This document shows, piece by piece, positions 10,241-20,900 of a stretch of DNA of 64,000 nt. The first letter of the stretch is position 1, and the number at the start of each line of letters is the position of its first letter. Source of the stretch: Diphasiastrum complanatum. Lineage: Eukaryota > Streptophyta > Lycopodiopsida > Lycopodiales > Lycopodiaceae. Location of the stretch: NCBI GenBank assembly GCA_029204225.1, contig CM055111.1:21975805-22039804 (forward strand), written 5' to 3'. The notes beneath the pieces are model-generated. The model worked only from the letters and a program-made list of their open reading frames with translations, was not told the DNA's origin and ran no database searches. A program made the position numbers and the translations under genes.

Positions 10241-11218
10241 CAATAAACACTTTTTGAAAGTGTGGAAAAGTTGGTAGTCAAGTTTGGGAGAGATTCAAAT
10301 TTGAACTCTGGGTACATTGAATCTAGTCCCAAAAATAGTAGGGTTTACATTTTGGAGGGAAAGCCAAGTGGCCAAATAGGGTTTGGACACTCTATAAAGG
10401 ATGTAACTCATGGAGAGACACATATTCTCTCTTCTCCCTCTCATTTCATCATTATACATGGTTCTCTTTGGGTTCTACTACTCATTGGTGCACTCTCATG
10501 TTATCTTGCAATTCTATGTGTAGAATGATCATTTATTGCTATTTTCGTTTTCACACATGTTAAATACAATAGGGTACTATAATTACAGTAGGGTACTGTA
10601 ATTGTATGGGCAAAAACTATATTTTATGTTTTGGTTCATGTTTGATCAGTATCTCTTAGACTTTGCATCTCATTTTGTATGTAGATGCTGATTTTTCTAC
10701 ATTGGCAGGATTGTTGGTTTATTGCAACCAAAGATCAGGGACATGGATTGTATCTTGAATGATCTGAAATCCTTGACATATTCTACACACACGATTTCAA
10801 GATATCACCAAAATAGTGCACCAATGGATAGATGAACCCAAGAGAACTCATGTATAAGCATGAAATGAGATGAGAGAGAGAGAGAGAGAGAGAGAGAGTA
10901 CTTCTCTTCCCACATGTGTATAGCTATATATAACAGGTCCATGCCTCATTAATGATCTTGGTTTTCCTCCATATCAAAAACGCTACAATTAATGTGGACT
11001 AGATTCAATGTCTCCGACATTCAAATTTGAATCTACAAAACTTGAGCTCCTACATTTTTCCTCACTTTCTAAAAGTGGTAATTCAAAAACATTTGAACTA
11101 AAATAACTTTGAAATGACTCTCTCTAAGTCTAATATGTAAATTGGCCTCAATTGCCAAATAAACAAATATGACCAAAATAGCAAACTAGTTGACAATTTC
11201 TCACATAATCCGCTAAGG
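10241..11218. repeat. Two diverged LTR segments tail-to-tail, outer end of L1
   Basis: Bases 10241-10740 read as an LTR on the plus strand (ggattcaaatttgaa-like box, ctataaagg near 10392, end tttttctaca near 10702). Bases 10741-11218 read as a related but diverged LTR on the minus strand, starting tgtgagaaattg (RC at about 11218), with gattcaaatttgaatg, tatatataac (near 10926) and a GA tract. Shared blocks include gattcaaatttgaa, cattgaatctagtcc and attggtgcact. The GA run is 10872-10898. Element ends and target-site duplications cannot be defined. Confidence 0.55.
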
Positions 11219-11660
11219 AGGTCTATTAGGTGTTTTACAGTAGTATGTAACCAGAGTTGTGAAAAAACATGCAAAAGGAGACAAGTGTCGGAGAGAGAGA
11301 GAGAGAAACTGGCAATGAAAGCACCAAAATAAAAAATGGAATTGGGCGAGTTTCTACAAGCCTTATATAAGCCCCAAGCCTCTCTATTCATGTGCCCATG
11401 CAAATCTAAAACTCCCTAAAAGTGCTTTCCATTTTAATTAATACTCTACACATGCATTGGCAATCCTAAACCATATACTAGCTACAATAATTGTGTTTGG
11501 GCCCTCACAAGGTTATTAATTACATTACTAGCCTCTTCCATAATAATGTGGCATAACCAATAATATCATGCTAGAGTACCATGTATGCAAGTCTAGGATT
11601 ATACCAAATCCTATATATAGGACATGGATGTAACACTTTTTGATAAGAAGACAAGCATCA
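11219..11660. other. Non-coding arm segment
   Basis: No gene is seen. An AT-rich stretch with a palindromic cctatatatagg at about 11611. It contains L-type variants (cctcttccataataatg near 11531; atcatgctagag near 11566) that distinguish both left arms from both right arms. Confidence 0.4.
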
Positions 11661-12095
11661 AGCATTGAAGATCTTTGGTAGTACTTGCTATGTCAACTCA
11701 ATCCTTTAAGGGGAATTTTTTTGGCTATAGTGAAGTAAGAAAAGCTTATAAATTTTAAATTCCTAATTCAAAGAAAGTTCACATTTCTATGGATGTTATC
11801 TTTGAAGAGAAAAATGGGGATAAGCTTGATGTTGTTGATGCTGATGAATCTAATATTTCTGATGGTGATGAAGATGGTTTTTTGGATGGTGGTTTTTGAG
11901 ATGCCAATTCAAGTCCTAAGAATATCCTCAAGGCAAATGACAAAGCCATCAAGGCTTACATATGATGAAAAGGGTACGCAAGTTGTGGAAGGTACAAATT
12001 TTATTTTTTCACATATTTTGGCACATCTTCTTGTGTAGATGATGGTATGCAAATGGATGGTTGTCTTCATGAAATGGATGTTCATTCGAATGACA
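11661..12095 (+). pseudogene. Copia-B': integrase C-terminal fragment (L1)
   Basis: A short relic of copia integrase: GSTCYV, then FFGYSEVRKAYKF, NSKKVHISMDVIFEEKNG, an Asp-rich linker and SRLTYDEKGTQVVEGT. It aligns with the same region of Copia-B and Copia-D but is more diverged. There is a stop after KAYKF in this arm (the other arms read on). It has no catalytic core and no RT. It is followed almost at once by LTR-like DNA, as in Copia-B, which suggests a related internally deleted element. Confidence 0.75.
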
Positions 12096-13090
12096 TTTAG
12101 ACTAATGAACTTTGAAAAGTCAATCTCTAAGTCTAAAAACAAAGTTGGCCTCAATATGCCAAATATGAAAATATAGTAAATATGATGAAACTAGTTGATT
12201 CTTTCACACTTTACATGAAGTGAAATATGAAGAAGGCTTGCAAGTATTTGCTGATCACTCACATTTATTACTTGATTGCTACTATTTTTCAGAGATATCG
12301 AAGGTGGAAGCATGGAGGAATTATAACATTTTCATTTTATTTTGTTCTTCATGTACTAGTTTCATCTTTATATTCGGATGTAAAAAATAGTGAAGCATCC
12401 AACATGGACACTATTATCTATATCAATTATGAATGTTTCTATTTTGAACATTACAAAAGCATTGAGAGGAGGTCTTTTCTAAGAATGGAGATCATTCTTG
12501 AAAAGTTGTGTGGTAAAACTAGTTGAAGAGGGAGTGTGAAAAATGTCATCTATTTTAGTTGGTTTAATTTGGCAACTTGGAGGGCAAAGGTAGAAGTAAA
12601 CTTAGACGAACATTTTTTTACGTAAATAATTCTTAAAAATAGTAATGTTGCTATTTTTGAAAATTATTTGATAAGTCAAGCTCGGATTTGGACCAAATGA
12701 CTTTTCGTAACTAGATACATTGAAACTAGTCACTTGATTAACTAGGTTTTTGGTAAGTACTTGGAAGGTACTACTAATAATTGGCAAGTGGCCAAATGAC
12801 ATATTTTCTGCAATATATAGTTGTACGAGTGTGGAGAAAGCAATCAAGTTTTTTCTTGATGTTTGGAGAACTTTCTTTTTCTATCATATCATCTTCTTCT
12901 ATCTCTTCTCTCTTTACATTGGTGATTCTAGTGTGTAGAAGGCATCTAAGCTTGTATGTCATGATTCCACACATGTAAAGATTGTTGTATAGTGTGAGAA
13001 ATTGCCAAAAATTGGAAAATCTAGCTTGATCAAAACTTACCATGTAAATTGTACATAGGAAACACAGTTTCATCATCTCCCTAGGTCGAA
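12096..13090. repeat. LTR debris between Copia-B' and Copia-B (L1)
   Basis: Contains an inverted LTR start (RC of tgtgaaagaatcaactagttt near 12220, with aggccaactttg), a 3'-end block (aggtggaagcatggaggaat to gaagcatccaacatgg, 12300-12410) that recurs in diverged form at 15125-15235, a purine-rich gaagagggag at 12525-12535 and a plus-strand LTR start tgtgaaaaatgtc at about 12537 with aatatatag near 12813. The plus LTR loses its 3' end before Copia-B protease begins. The evidence for a polypurine tract plus LTR start at 12525-12540 is positional. Confidence 0.5.
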
Positions 13091-13099
13091 GTGGACGAA

Positions 13100-14647
13100 G
13101 GCGCATTTATGGTTTAAAGATCAAAGCGCATTTTTGGATAATTCATGGTTCTGAATTCTGGAGCAACTCAACACATGACCAATCAATGTGAGTTTTTCAA
13201 CTCCTACATGCCTTGCAGCACGAAGAAATTTGTTCATCTTGGTGACAATAGTACTCACAACTGTAAGATGCAATTTCAGCATGATCAAATTAAACTACTT
13301 GTATGATTAAAAGGAAGGATGTCTTGATTGCAAAAGGTAAAAGACAAGGGAAGTTATTTAAACTAGATGCTTGTGTTATTGCTAACCAAGTTGGATGTGT
13401 TGCAAGTGAGCAACTACCTATTCAAGAAGTTTGGCATAAGAGGATGGGGCACCTCAACTTCAAGTCATTGGAGGAAATGGCTAGCCTAGCAAGTTGTGAT
13501 TGGTCTTCCAAGTTCCTTAACTAGCATCAAGCATGTTTGTGAGTCTTGTGCTTTTACAAAGTCACGTAGACTACCTTATAATAGATCTATAAAGACTTTT
13601 CAAGTTGTACATTCAGATATTCAGGGAATTACTACAAGTAGCAATAGTGGAGATAAGATGTATGTAACTTTCATTGATGATTTTAGTATATTTTATTGGA
13701 TCTATCTACTAAAGAGCAAAGATGAAGTGTATGATGTCTTTGTCAAGTTCAAGAATGCAAGAGAGAACCAATTCTCTACAAAGATTAAGTGCCAATGGTG
13801 GTGAGTATATCTCAACCAAGTTCAAGGCCTTTTGTGATGAGCATGTGATCAAGAGGGAGTACACAAGACTCCAAGGAGACCACAACAAAATGGAGTGGCC
13901 GAGAGGAAGAATAGAACTTTATGTGAAAGCGCCAAAGCCATGAGGTTAGCAGCTAATATTCCAAAACCATTTTGGGATCAAGCTTCCTTGTGTGCTGACT
14001 TTATATGCAATAGGTGGCCGAGTGCTATATTGGATGGAAGAACACCTTTTAAGATGCTATTCAAGAAAAGGCCGAGTGTCAAGGTTTTTAGAACTTTTGG
14101 ATGCACTTGCTATGTCAGTATAGCTCTTGATGATAGGACAAAGGAGGATCCATCTTCAAGGAAATGTATATTTGCTAGATATAGTGAGGTGACTAAAGCC
14201 TATAAGGTTTACATTCCTAGTACTAATAAGGTGATTATTGGAAGAGATGTCATTTTTTATGAGGGGAACATTCCAAAGGTGTCTTCAAGTAATGATGTTG
14301 TGGATGGATCTAACATTCTCGATGGTGATGACATGGATACTACTTTAGATGGTGATGATGAAGGACCTTCATCAAGTCAAAAGCCAAGGAGGACATCAAG
14401 GCAAAGGCAAACACCTTCAAGGCTCACATATGATGTGAAGGGTAAGCAAGTGGAAGTGACTCATTTTGCTTTTCTCACATGTTTTGATGATTCTTCTTGT
14501 GTAGATGATGCTATGCAAGTGGATGGACATTTTTATGATTTTACATCAAGTAATGAATCTGGAAAACAAAGTTTGTTCAATGACTTTGATGGTCAAGTTG
14601 ATGATCAAGAGGTTGATCTCAAAGGGCTTCAACAAGACAAAAGGTAA
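13100..14647 (+). pseudogene. Copia-B: protease-integrase relic lacking RT (L1)
   Basis: In order: protease start (FLDNSW, then NSGATQHMTNQ, with Asn where the catalytic Asp of DSGA should be), KKFVHLGDNSTH (about 13225), GAG-pre-integrase with the zinc His pair (VWHKRMGHLNF, about 13430) and Cys pair (CESCAF, about 13535), integrase core (VHSDIQG, YVTFIDDFS, ANGGEYIS with Ala replacing the usual second Asp, then AERKNRTLCESAKAM) and C-terminus (FGCTCYV, RYSEVTKAYKVY, GRDVIF, SRLTYDVKGK). Frame changes near 13150, 13495, 13795 and 13895 recur in the other arms. After the integrase tail (stop at 14645) there is no RT or RNase H. Non-functional. L1-private changes include Ala for Glu in MRLAANIPKP and Tyr for Asp in DVIFYEG. 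Confidence 0.88.
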
Positions 14648-15306
14648 GGTGGCAATTTGGAGCTGTCAAGAGCATCAAAGGAGAGTCAATTGGCAAAGAT
14701 GTTTTGGATCTATTTCCGCAGGTATTTTAAGACTCTCAAGTAAGTTCAAAGGAGCATCAATCAAGTGTTGTTCAAGTTTACTTTGCTTGTTCTATCTCAT
14801 GTATGAGGAATTTCATGTGAATGTGTGCAAATTGTCAAGATATGGTGAAACTAGCTACATTGTTTTGCATCATACTGATGTTAAAGTTGTACTAGAAATC
14901 TTGGCTGGCTTTGCTGATGGAAATGAAACTTTTGTATCACTCATTCATGATCAAGTCATCAAGTGATGATGACATCTTTTGGCAAGATGGAGATGGAGGT
15001 GCATTCATGGAGTTTTATGGTGGAGACATATCAAGAAAGGACAAAGATGGAGGAGACAAGCAAGCAAGTGGTCATCACAGACATTTATTGTTTGGTTGCT
15101 ATTAGTTTCCAAAGAGTTCAGAGTTGGAAGCATGGTGGAATCATTTCATTTCAATTCTATTTGGTTCTTCATGTTCTAGTTATATCTTGATGTACAAAAT
15201 TGATGTAAGAAATAGTGAAGCATCCAATATGGACACTATTCTCCTGTTTGATCAAGTTCTTATTAAGTTTGCATCTCTTTCATTAAGTAGATGTTGATTT
15301 TCTACA
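14648..15306 (+). other. Copia-B 3' region ending in LTR-like sequence (L1)
   Basis: No RT or RNase H homology. The stretch 15065-15240 is a diverged copy of 12245-12430, and 15246-15306 resembles the LTR tail of 10645-10702 (gtttgatca ... tttgcatctc ... gtagatg ... ttttctaca). The end ttttctaca at 15306 is a plausible LTR 3' end. Small open frames here (for example 14911-15105) are unsupported. Confidence 0.5.
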
Positions 15307-16078
15307 TTGCCAATGGTGTAAATTGTGTTGTCTTCCATAACCAAAGAACAAGAGATTAGGTTGGATTTTAATGATTCATATTTCTTCACAGATTAATCAA
15401 TATCTTTTGAAGTTGTCCATGAAGTTAGAGCAAAGACTTTAGAGAACTGAGGGTGTAGGAAGGCCTGAAAAGACTAAAAATTGTTTTTTGAAAGGGTTCT
15501 TGGGGGATTTATGGCTATAAATCCACAAGAGAATCATGCATGAAGTTAATCCATTTTTATTTATACTCCTCCTGGCCATCCCAACAAGCTATCAGGCCTG
15601 TAAATTGGTGATCAGAGGCTTGTGTTCCGTCTCTATGAAGTTTATTGCTAAAGCACCCTCCCACAAGTTGAAAAATCTTCATTCTCAGCCCATACTACAT
15701 CCCTTGACTTGAGTGAAGGCTTCACTGAAGTCTAATAAACTTTTTAAGACTGTTGGTAATGTCTCTTTGGGTGCTAGGTTGGTATTTGGTTGATTCTGCA
15801 TGAAACCTCTCTTTGAAAGTGCGTCCTACTACATATTTTATGTGGCTCTGTAAGCTGAGGTCGTAGGTGACATGTCAAGCTTCTCAGTCACTTGGTCTCT
15901 CTTTGTATTGTGATTTATAGGTTCATTGTAGCTCAAGTTATGTCTGTTTGAAATTTTGGCAATTTTGTGAGTAAAATTTTAAAAAAGCGTAAATATTCTT
16001 ATTGCATGTTTGTATTTTTCCTAATTTTATGTACTATACTTGTGGAAATTTTTTGCATGGTGATTTTGCTGAAGTTTT
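15307..16078. other. Unassigned arm segment upstream of the Copia-A LTR (L1)
   Basis: About 770 bases without gene or repeat homology inside the window apart from the other arms (25572-26327, 46576-47347 and 57004-57757). It may be the untranslated leader or internal DNA of the Copia-B element, or old host DNA. Confidence 0.4.
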
Positions 16079-16760
16079 TGTGAAAAATAGCCTATTTTGG
16101 CAAATCTAGCCATGTAGAACTTTGCAAATATTGTGTATAATTGGGTTCCACACATGGAAGGCCAAGATGCCACGTGGAAACCCACTCCTAATGTAGGTTA
16201 AGTCAATTCAAGAGAGTTGGTCACGTCTATTTGGTGGTCATCCCTACTTTATAGGACCTACACCTAAGTCTAAGGTGAAAATTTGACCAACTAGCTACCT
16301 ACCAAGCATAAGTCTAGGATCTAGGTTTCATTTTAGGGCAAGAAGGGTGAGTTAACTTCCTTATTACATGCTGGAAATCCACCTAACTTCAAGAAGGAAG
16401 TCGAATTTGCTATGTATTCCAAGCTCCCATAGTGAGAAGATAGAATATTTTTGGAGCTCATTGGCAATCTCAAGCTAGTTCACTATGTACATTGAGTTTT
16501 TGTGATCCAAATGAAACCAGATCAATTTCTACTTGTTTCTCAGGTTGAAGGCCGTACTACAGCCTGTAGTACACATGTGTGGGACCGTATTTCCATGTTG
16601 ATCAATGCTTTTGATTGTTAATGCTTGTTGTTTGTCAAATTGCCAATCTAGATCAACTTTTCTGTGTCTAGTTTTTTGATAGATTGTTAAGCAAGCATCC
16701 AAACACTCTTGTGGATCTTTTGTAGATCCATTTATGGTCCTAAAGTATAGTACTTTCACA
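16079..16760 (+). repeat. Copia-A 5' LTR (L1)
   Basis: Bounded by TGTGAAA at 16079 and TTTCACA at 16760, a matched inverted end pair of LTR type, 682 bases. It is followed directly by a primer-binding-site-like tggtatcagaggc. A tttatagg near 16250 is a possible promoter element. No 3' LTR partner exists in the window because the element is cut in the protease region, so the left boundary rests on the inverted ends only. Confidence 0.7.
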
Positions 16761-16773
16761 TGGTATCAGAGGC
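16761..16773 (+). promoter_or_regulatory. Primer-binding site complementary to initiator Met tRNA
   Basis: tggtatcagaggc sits immediately after the LTR. It matches the standard copia primer-binding sequence (TGGTATCAGAGC), complementary to the 3' end of initiator methionine tRNA, through TGGTATCAGAG. The same motif follows the LTR in all four arms. Confidence 0.85.
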
Positions 16774-17203
16774 AAGTACAAGAGCATAAGCCATTTATCA
16801 AAAGCAAATCCATTTTTAGCAAGTTTTGGTGCTAAAAACTAGTATTGAGAGGGCAAGCTAGAATTTTGATTTTGGTGAGGAGATTTGATCCCAAAATTGG
16901 TAGGGGTCCAAATCTGTACTGTCCACGTGTGGGCACGTCTAAACCTGCATTTAATGCATGGTAATCATTTGATCCACAGAAATTCAATTTGTGAGCTTTT
17001 GATGTAATTTTTGGTGGAAATCTTAAGATAAGCTACCAAGATTGAGTGCCATTGATTAGATTTGACTTAGGGTCATGAGATCTAATTAATCTAGGCTGAA
17101 GTCAGGTCCTCTAAACTTGTTTTACAGGTCTTGAAAGTACACTAAAAAGTGTGAGGGAGAGTTAGTCATGTTATTGTCCAAAAATAGCCAAAATTGGCAA
17201 GAT

Positions 17204-17525
17204 CACGTCATCTTATCTTCATTCCAACTTTGTGAGGGAGTGCTAGAACTGATATTATAAGTCCATTTGTTGGATTAGGAATCTAATTTGAGTGAGACAC
17301 TACAAGAAAGAGACCTTAGTGAGCTTCTAGAGACAATCAAATCCATTTCTTGGCAAGATTTGATTGAAAAGAGTTTTCACTTCATCTTATTTTCATTTCG
17401 GCTTTGTGAGGGAGTGATAGAAATGTGATTATAAGTCCATTTGTTGGATTAGAAAACAAATTTGAGTGAAACATTTCAAGTGTGAGACCTTTGTGAGTTT
17501 CAAGTCAATCAAATCTATTTCTTGT
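17204..17525 (+). repeat. Tandem duplication of about 174 bases in the Copia-A leader (L1)
   Basis: The block from cacgtcatcttatcttc (17204) to the start of the second copy at cacttcatcttattttc (17378) recurs with differences up to just before the gag ATG. Each copy contains gtgagggagtg, ataagtccatttgttggatta and an aatcaaatc-atttcttg end. The same duplication is in the other arms, so it is original to this element. Confidence 0.8.
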
Positions 17526-17544
17526 TTTAGAAGTCACTAGTAAG

Positions 17545-18540
17545 ATGGGATCTGCTGGAGCATACCTTCTAGAAGATAGTGAGAGATTGAATTCTACAAA
17601 TTATGTTGTTTGGAAGGTTAGGATGGAGTCACTTTTGGTGCTCCAATACCTTTATGAGTTCTTGATTGAAGATGAAGATGAACCTCTAGGTGCACATGAG
17701 TTAGCTAGATACAAGAAGAGATCTTGGCTTGCACTTATTTGTGTGAAGATGAATGATTTGTTGAGAGAAGTATTAGCATGTGTGCTAAAGAGGCTTGGGA
17801 GTCTTTAAAATCAATCTATGAATCTAGTAACACTTCGAGGATTCTAATGCCTAGGAATCAGATTCTGCAAAGCATGAGGAGAAGTGAGGAGAGTGCACAA
17901 GATTATGTACTCGAAAACAAGTCTCTAAATAGGGAGTTGGCTTCCATTGGAGAGAAGATTCATGATGGAGAGCTTGTACAAATTGTCCTGAATGGTCTAG
18001 GAGATGACTTTGCAAATTTGGTCCAAAGTTTTGCCATCCAAGACACTTTGCCAACTATAGAAAAACTTCATAGTGTATTAGTGGCTGAAGAGTGTAGGAT
18101 GCTCCATGCAAAATCTAGGATGAGTTCCTTGTCTTTGCAGGATGGTGATGAGAAAGCCAATTTCTCATTCAAGGGCAAAAAGAAGACCAATGGAAGAAGA
18201 AGCATCCAAAGGAGGCTAAAGAAGAGGATGATGCATCAAGCTCAAAGGACAAGTCAAAACAAAAATGCTTCTTTTGTGGAAAGAAGGGGCATTATGCATC
18301 CGAATGCTACAAGAGGCTAAGAGCAAAAGAGGAGGAGGACAAACAAGGGAACCTTACATATGAAGAGGATAAAGATGAGGAGATCTCATCTTTGATGGCA
18401 TCTATATCCACTCCAACAAGCAAAAGCAACTCAAAGGACACTTGGTGGATTGATAGTTGGGCTAGCTCCCATGCGACTTTCCAAAAGGACATTCTTAACC
18501 TTACTCAACAATGTAACATTTAGAAGAAAAGGAGTATAAC
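17545..18540 (+). pseudogene. Copia-A: gag and protease start (L1)
   Basis: ATG at 17545 begins MGSAGAYLLEDSERLNSTNY with VWKVRMESLL, typical of the N-terminus of plant copia gag (DUF4219-like). One frame change near 17775 separates it from the UBN2-like part (KEAWESLKSIYESSNT, ELASIGEKIHDGELVQ, ANLVQSFAIQDTLPTIEKL). A Lys-rich stretch follows; a one-base deletion near 18195 (tggaagaagaagc versus tggaaagaagaagc in the other arms) shifts frame before the zinc knuckle CFFCGKKGHYASEC, which is therefore out of frame in L1. The protease start reads WWIDSWASSHA with Trp in place of Gly of DSGA. The element stops being recognisable near 18540, before integrase. Gag would form the virus-like particle of the element. 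Confidence 0.88.
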
Positions 18541-18809
18541 ATAAGTCAACCAACCCCATATCCTAAATATTGAAACCCTTGCTCTATAAACCTAAACCCT
18601 TCACCCTACAACCCTTATCTTAGGGGGCAATTAATGATTAGAATATTGATGACCCACCTCCATTGAGGATTCAATTTGCAAAAGACTATTCGTTTGGAGT
18701 AGACGAGCTAGGACCTTCAATAGGAATAGACAACTTGAGAACTGGAAAGTTCAATAACTCGGAGAGTTTCATAGTTTGGCTATATGAGCTTTGCTCTTAC
18801 CTTTGAGGT
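18541..18809. other. Junction between Copia-A protease and inverted Copia-C integrase (L1)
   Basis: Bases after about 18640 are the minus-strand linker downstream of Copia-C integrase (GPSSSTPNE-like, near 18700). Bases 18541-18640 include ataaacctaaacccttcaccc and belong clearly to neither element. This chimeric join is present in all four arms, so it is older than the palindromes. Confidence 0.5.
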
Positions 18810-19343
18810 CGATAAACTAATCTTCGATAAAGATGACATCTCGACTAGTGAATATCTTCGACTCGATAGAATCATACAGCTTATAAGCATTTTGTGAAGT
18901 AGTGTAGCTGATGAAAATAGATTCTATACTCTGGAACTCGAGCTTCTTTGTGAGATCATGCGGAATTTGCTCATAAGCGATACATCCAAGAACTCGTAAG
19001 TTTGATAATGATGGTTTGGAGCCTATCCAAACTTCATATGACATTTTGTATGAGAGACCTTTAGTAGGACATCTGTTCTGAATATAAGCTGCAGTGAAAA
19101 CAGCTTCAGCCCAGAAGGACTATGGCAATGTCGCATGCGCAAGCATACACTTGGCCTATTTGACTAAGGTTCTATTCTTTCTCTCAACAAGTCCATTTTA
19201 TTGAGGTGAATAGGAGGTAATGTATTGTTGCCCAATGCCATTGTTAAGGCAATACTCTTTGAGTTAGGGTAGAGATATATTCACCCCCGTTGTCGGACCT
19301 CATTGCTTTAATTCTTTTACCAATTTCATTTTTTACACGCTCT
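18810..19343 (-). pseudogene. Copia-C: integrase fragment, cut at the palindrome centre (L1)
   Basis: Minus-strand integrase C-terminal region (YEVWIGSKPSLSNLRVLGCIAY without intervening gaps, QIPHDLTKKLEF, NAYKLYDSIESKIF, SRDVIFIED; 19044-18817), preceded by broken pieces of the integrase core up to the GGEYIS stretch (about 19290). Homology stops exactly at 19343, the inner end of the left arm. Confidence 0.82.
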
Positions 19344-19796
19344 AGAACCAAAGTTATATGTGAGCCTAGAACCAAAGTTTGATCTTTGCATGGGGTCTGA
19401 GTCATCTACAGAGCTCCCCCTCAATCCAAAATCATCATTACATGCAGCCATCCATGTATACATCATGTGCATCCATCAAGAATCATTCATAGGTGCTCTT
19501 GAAACTCACTGCCCCTGCAACCAACTAAGGAAGTACACAAGACTAGCAAAATCTTCCTTGTTGTCCTGTACATCCAGAATTTGCAAGAACATGAAGTGCT
19601 CTCACAACACAGATCACAGACACCCCTTCGATCCTCTATAGTCACTACCTTTTGCAACAATCACCTACAGACCCAAAAAAAATATTGTCCTTACTACAAG
19701 CAGCTCTATGCTTTCCACTACAACCTTCAATGTCATGCCAAATTGCAACCTCTTTCACGAATCACAGAGAACAAGCACTAAAATATCAAGCTCATT

Positions 19797-20125
19797 GCTT
19801 GGCCTTCAAGCAACTGACACTTGCTTCGTGACATTGCCTTCCAAGCTCCTCTTGCTTCGTCCTTCAAGAAATTGCTCGCTTCTCAACATCAATACAACCA
19901 CCATGGGGCTGCCACACCACGGACTTCAGTCATTAGCTTCCAAGTGCCTCTTGCTTGATCCTTCAAGCAAGAGGCGCTGGAAGGTTGAAACCCAATGCCA
20001 TCGACATTTGTTGCTTCCAAAGCTACACTCCAAGCTTCTCTAAATGCTTGGCCCTTCAAGCAACCAACACTTGCTTCATGACATTGCCCTCCAAGCTCCT
20101 CTTGCTTTGTCCTTCAAGCACATGC
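19797..20125 (+). repeat. Minisatellite-like repeat in spacer 1
   Basis: A block of about 75 bases starting tgcttggccttcaagcaac (19797) recurs about 248 bases later as tgcttggcccttcaagcaacc (20044), each running through gacattgcc and ccaagctcctcttgctt to a ccttcaag end. A partial, rearranged copy lies between (about 19935-19975, with cctcttgcttgatccttcaag). Open frames through this block are by-products of the repeat. Confidence 0.75.
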
Positions 20126-20589
20126 TCGCTTGGAGTTTGGCGACAAAAACCCTCATAATTCATTTCCACTTTATTATATTTAAGTCTACCTACTCTTTTC
20201 ACTTTCAAACCGTTCTTTCTCCTCAATTTCTTTTTCATACCCACCTTTACTTATTCAAAGGAAAACCACCATTGTTGTTGTCGTTGTTATCAAAGGTTGA
20301 ACTTGTTAAAGTTTCGGCAGTGCTCTCTGGTCAAACTTTATTAGTAACGCTCAAGCATTCCCTCATGTAATGTGAAATAAGATGCTCAAGCATTTGCATA
20401 TTGATTTCTCTCCCATCACCTTCGGGAGAGCGTTTTGTCATGTAATTCATAAGCCAATTAACCCAATCTGTAGTAGTATCCACTATACTATTTAATAATT
20501 AAGAAGATATCTACTTTGAAGTACAAATGTTACCTATGGGTTCAACTAAATAGATGCACTTATACCTCCCTCTGAACATCCTTATGCAG

Positions 20590-20900
20590 CAATTTGGTAG
20601 TCTCTTCTCACTGTTGTTCGCACAGTTTCAAGCTCTTATCTACAGCCTCAACTTTAGATATTATTGCTTGCCCCATTTGGGTTTGTTGTTTATCTATTGA
20701 ATTGAATGAATTGTTGATATTGTGCTTAAACTCTTCTACATTTTTATTTGTGGCTGGTTAAATTCGATCCCAAATATAATTTTCCATTTGTCCACAACTT
20801 GGATGAAGCTCTTCGTGATGGTTTTTTGAACATCTTGATAGACAGTTTTTTTGCAAAAAATGATTGATGTGCTAATGAGGAAGAAAAAATTGGCAGTCAC
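20590..20900 (-). pseudogene. Possible degenerate coding stretch of unknown family
   Basis: The minus strand gives coding-like runs in two frames: DVQKTITKSFIQVVDKWK (about 20835-20780), then, after a frame change, VEEFKHNINNSFNSIDKQ and QAIISKVEAVDKSLKLCEQQ, a stop, and EETTKLLHKDVQ (about 20740-20585). The heptad-like hydrophobic spacing suggests a helical or coiled-coil segment. I recognise no family. It could be chance. Confidence 0.25.

Larger units (their letters stand above)
10241..19343 (+). repeat. Left arm L1 of palindrome 1
   Basis: Reads as the reverse complement of 22305-31434. Paired coordinates sum to about 41675 at the outer end (10262 with 31413), 41632 in the integrase, 41650 in gag and 41648 at the inner end (19343 with 22305). 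The inner break is exact: after cacgctct this arm continues agaacc, whereas the others continue ttgaattg. The arm carries LTR debris, Copia-B', Copia-B, the Copia-A LTR and gag-protease, and the 3' part of Copia-C integrase on the minus strand. Confidence 0.93.

Noticed and set aside
18585-18625. Interstitial telomere repeat (aaacctaaacccttcaccctac)
   Set aside because: Only one imperfect pair of CCCTAAA-like units, without a tandem run.
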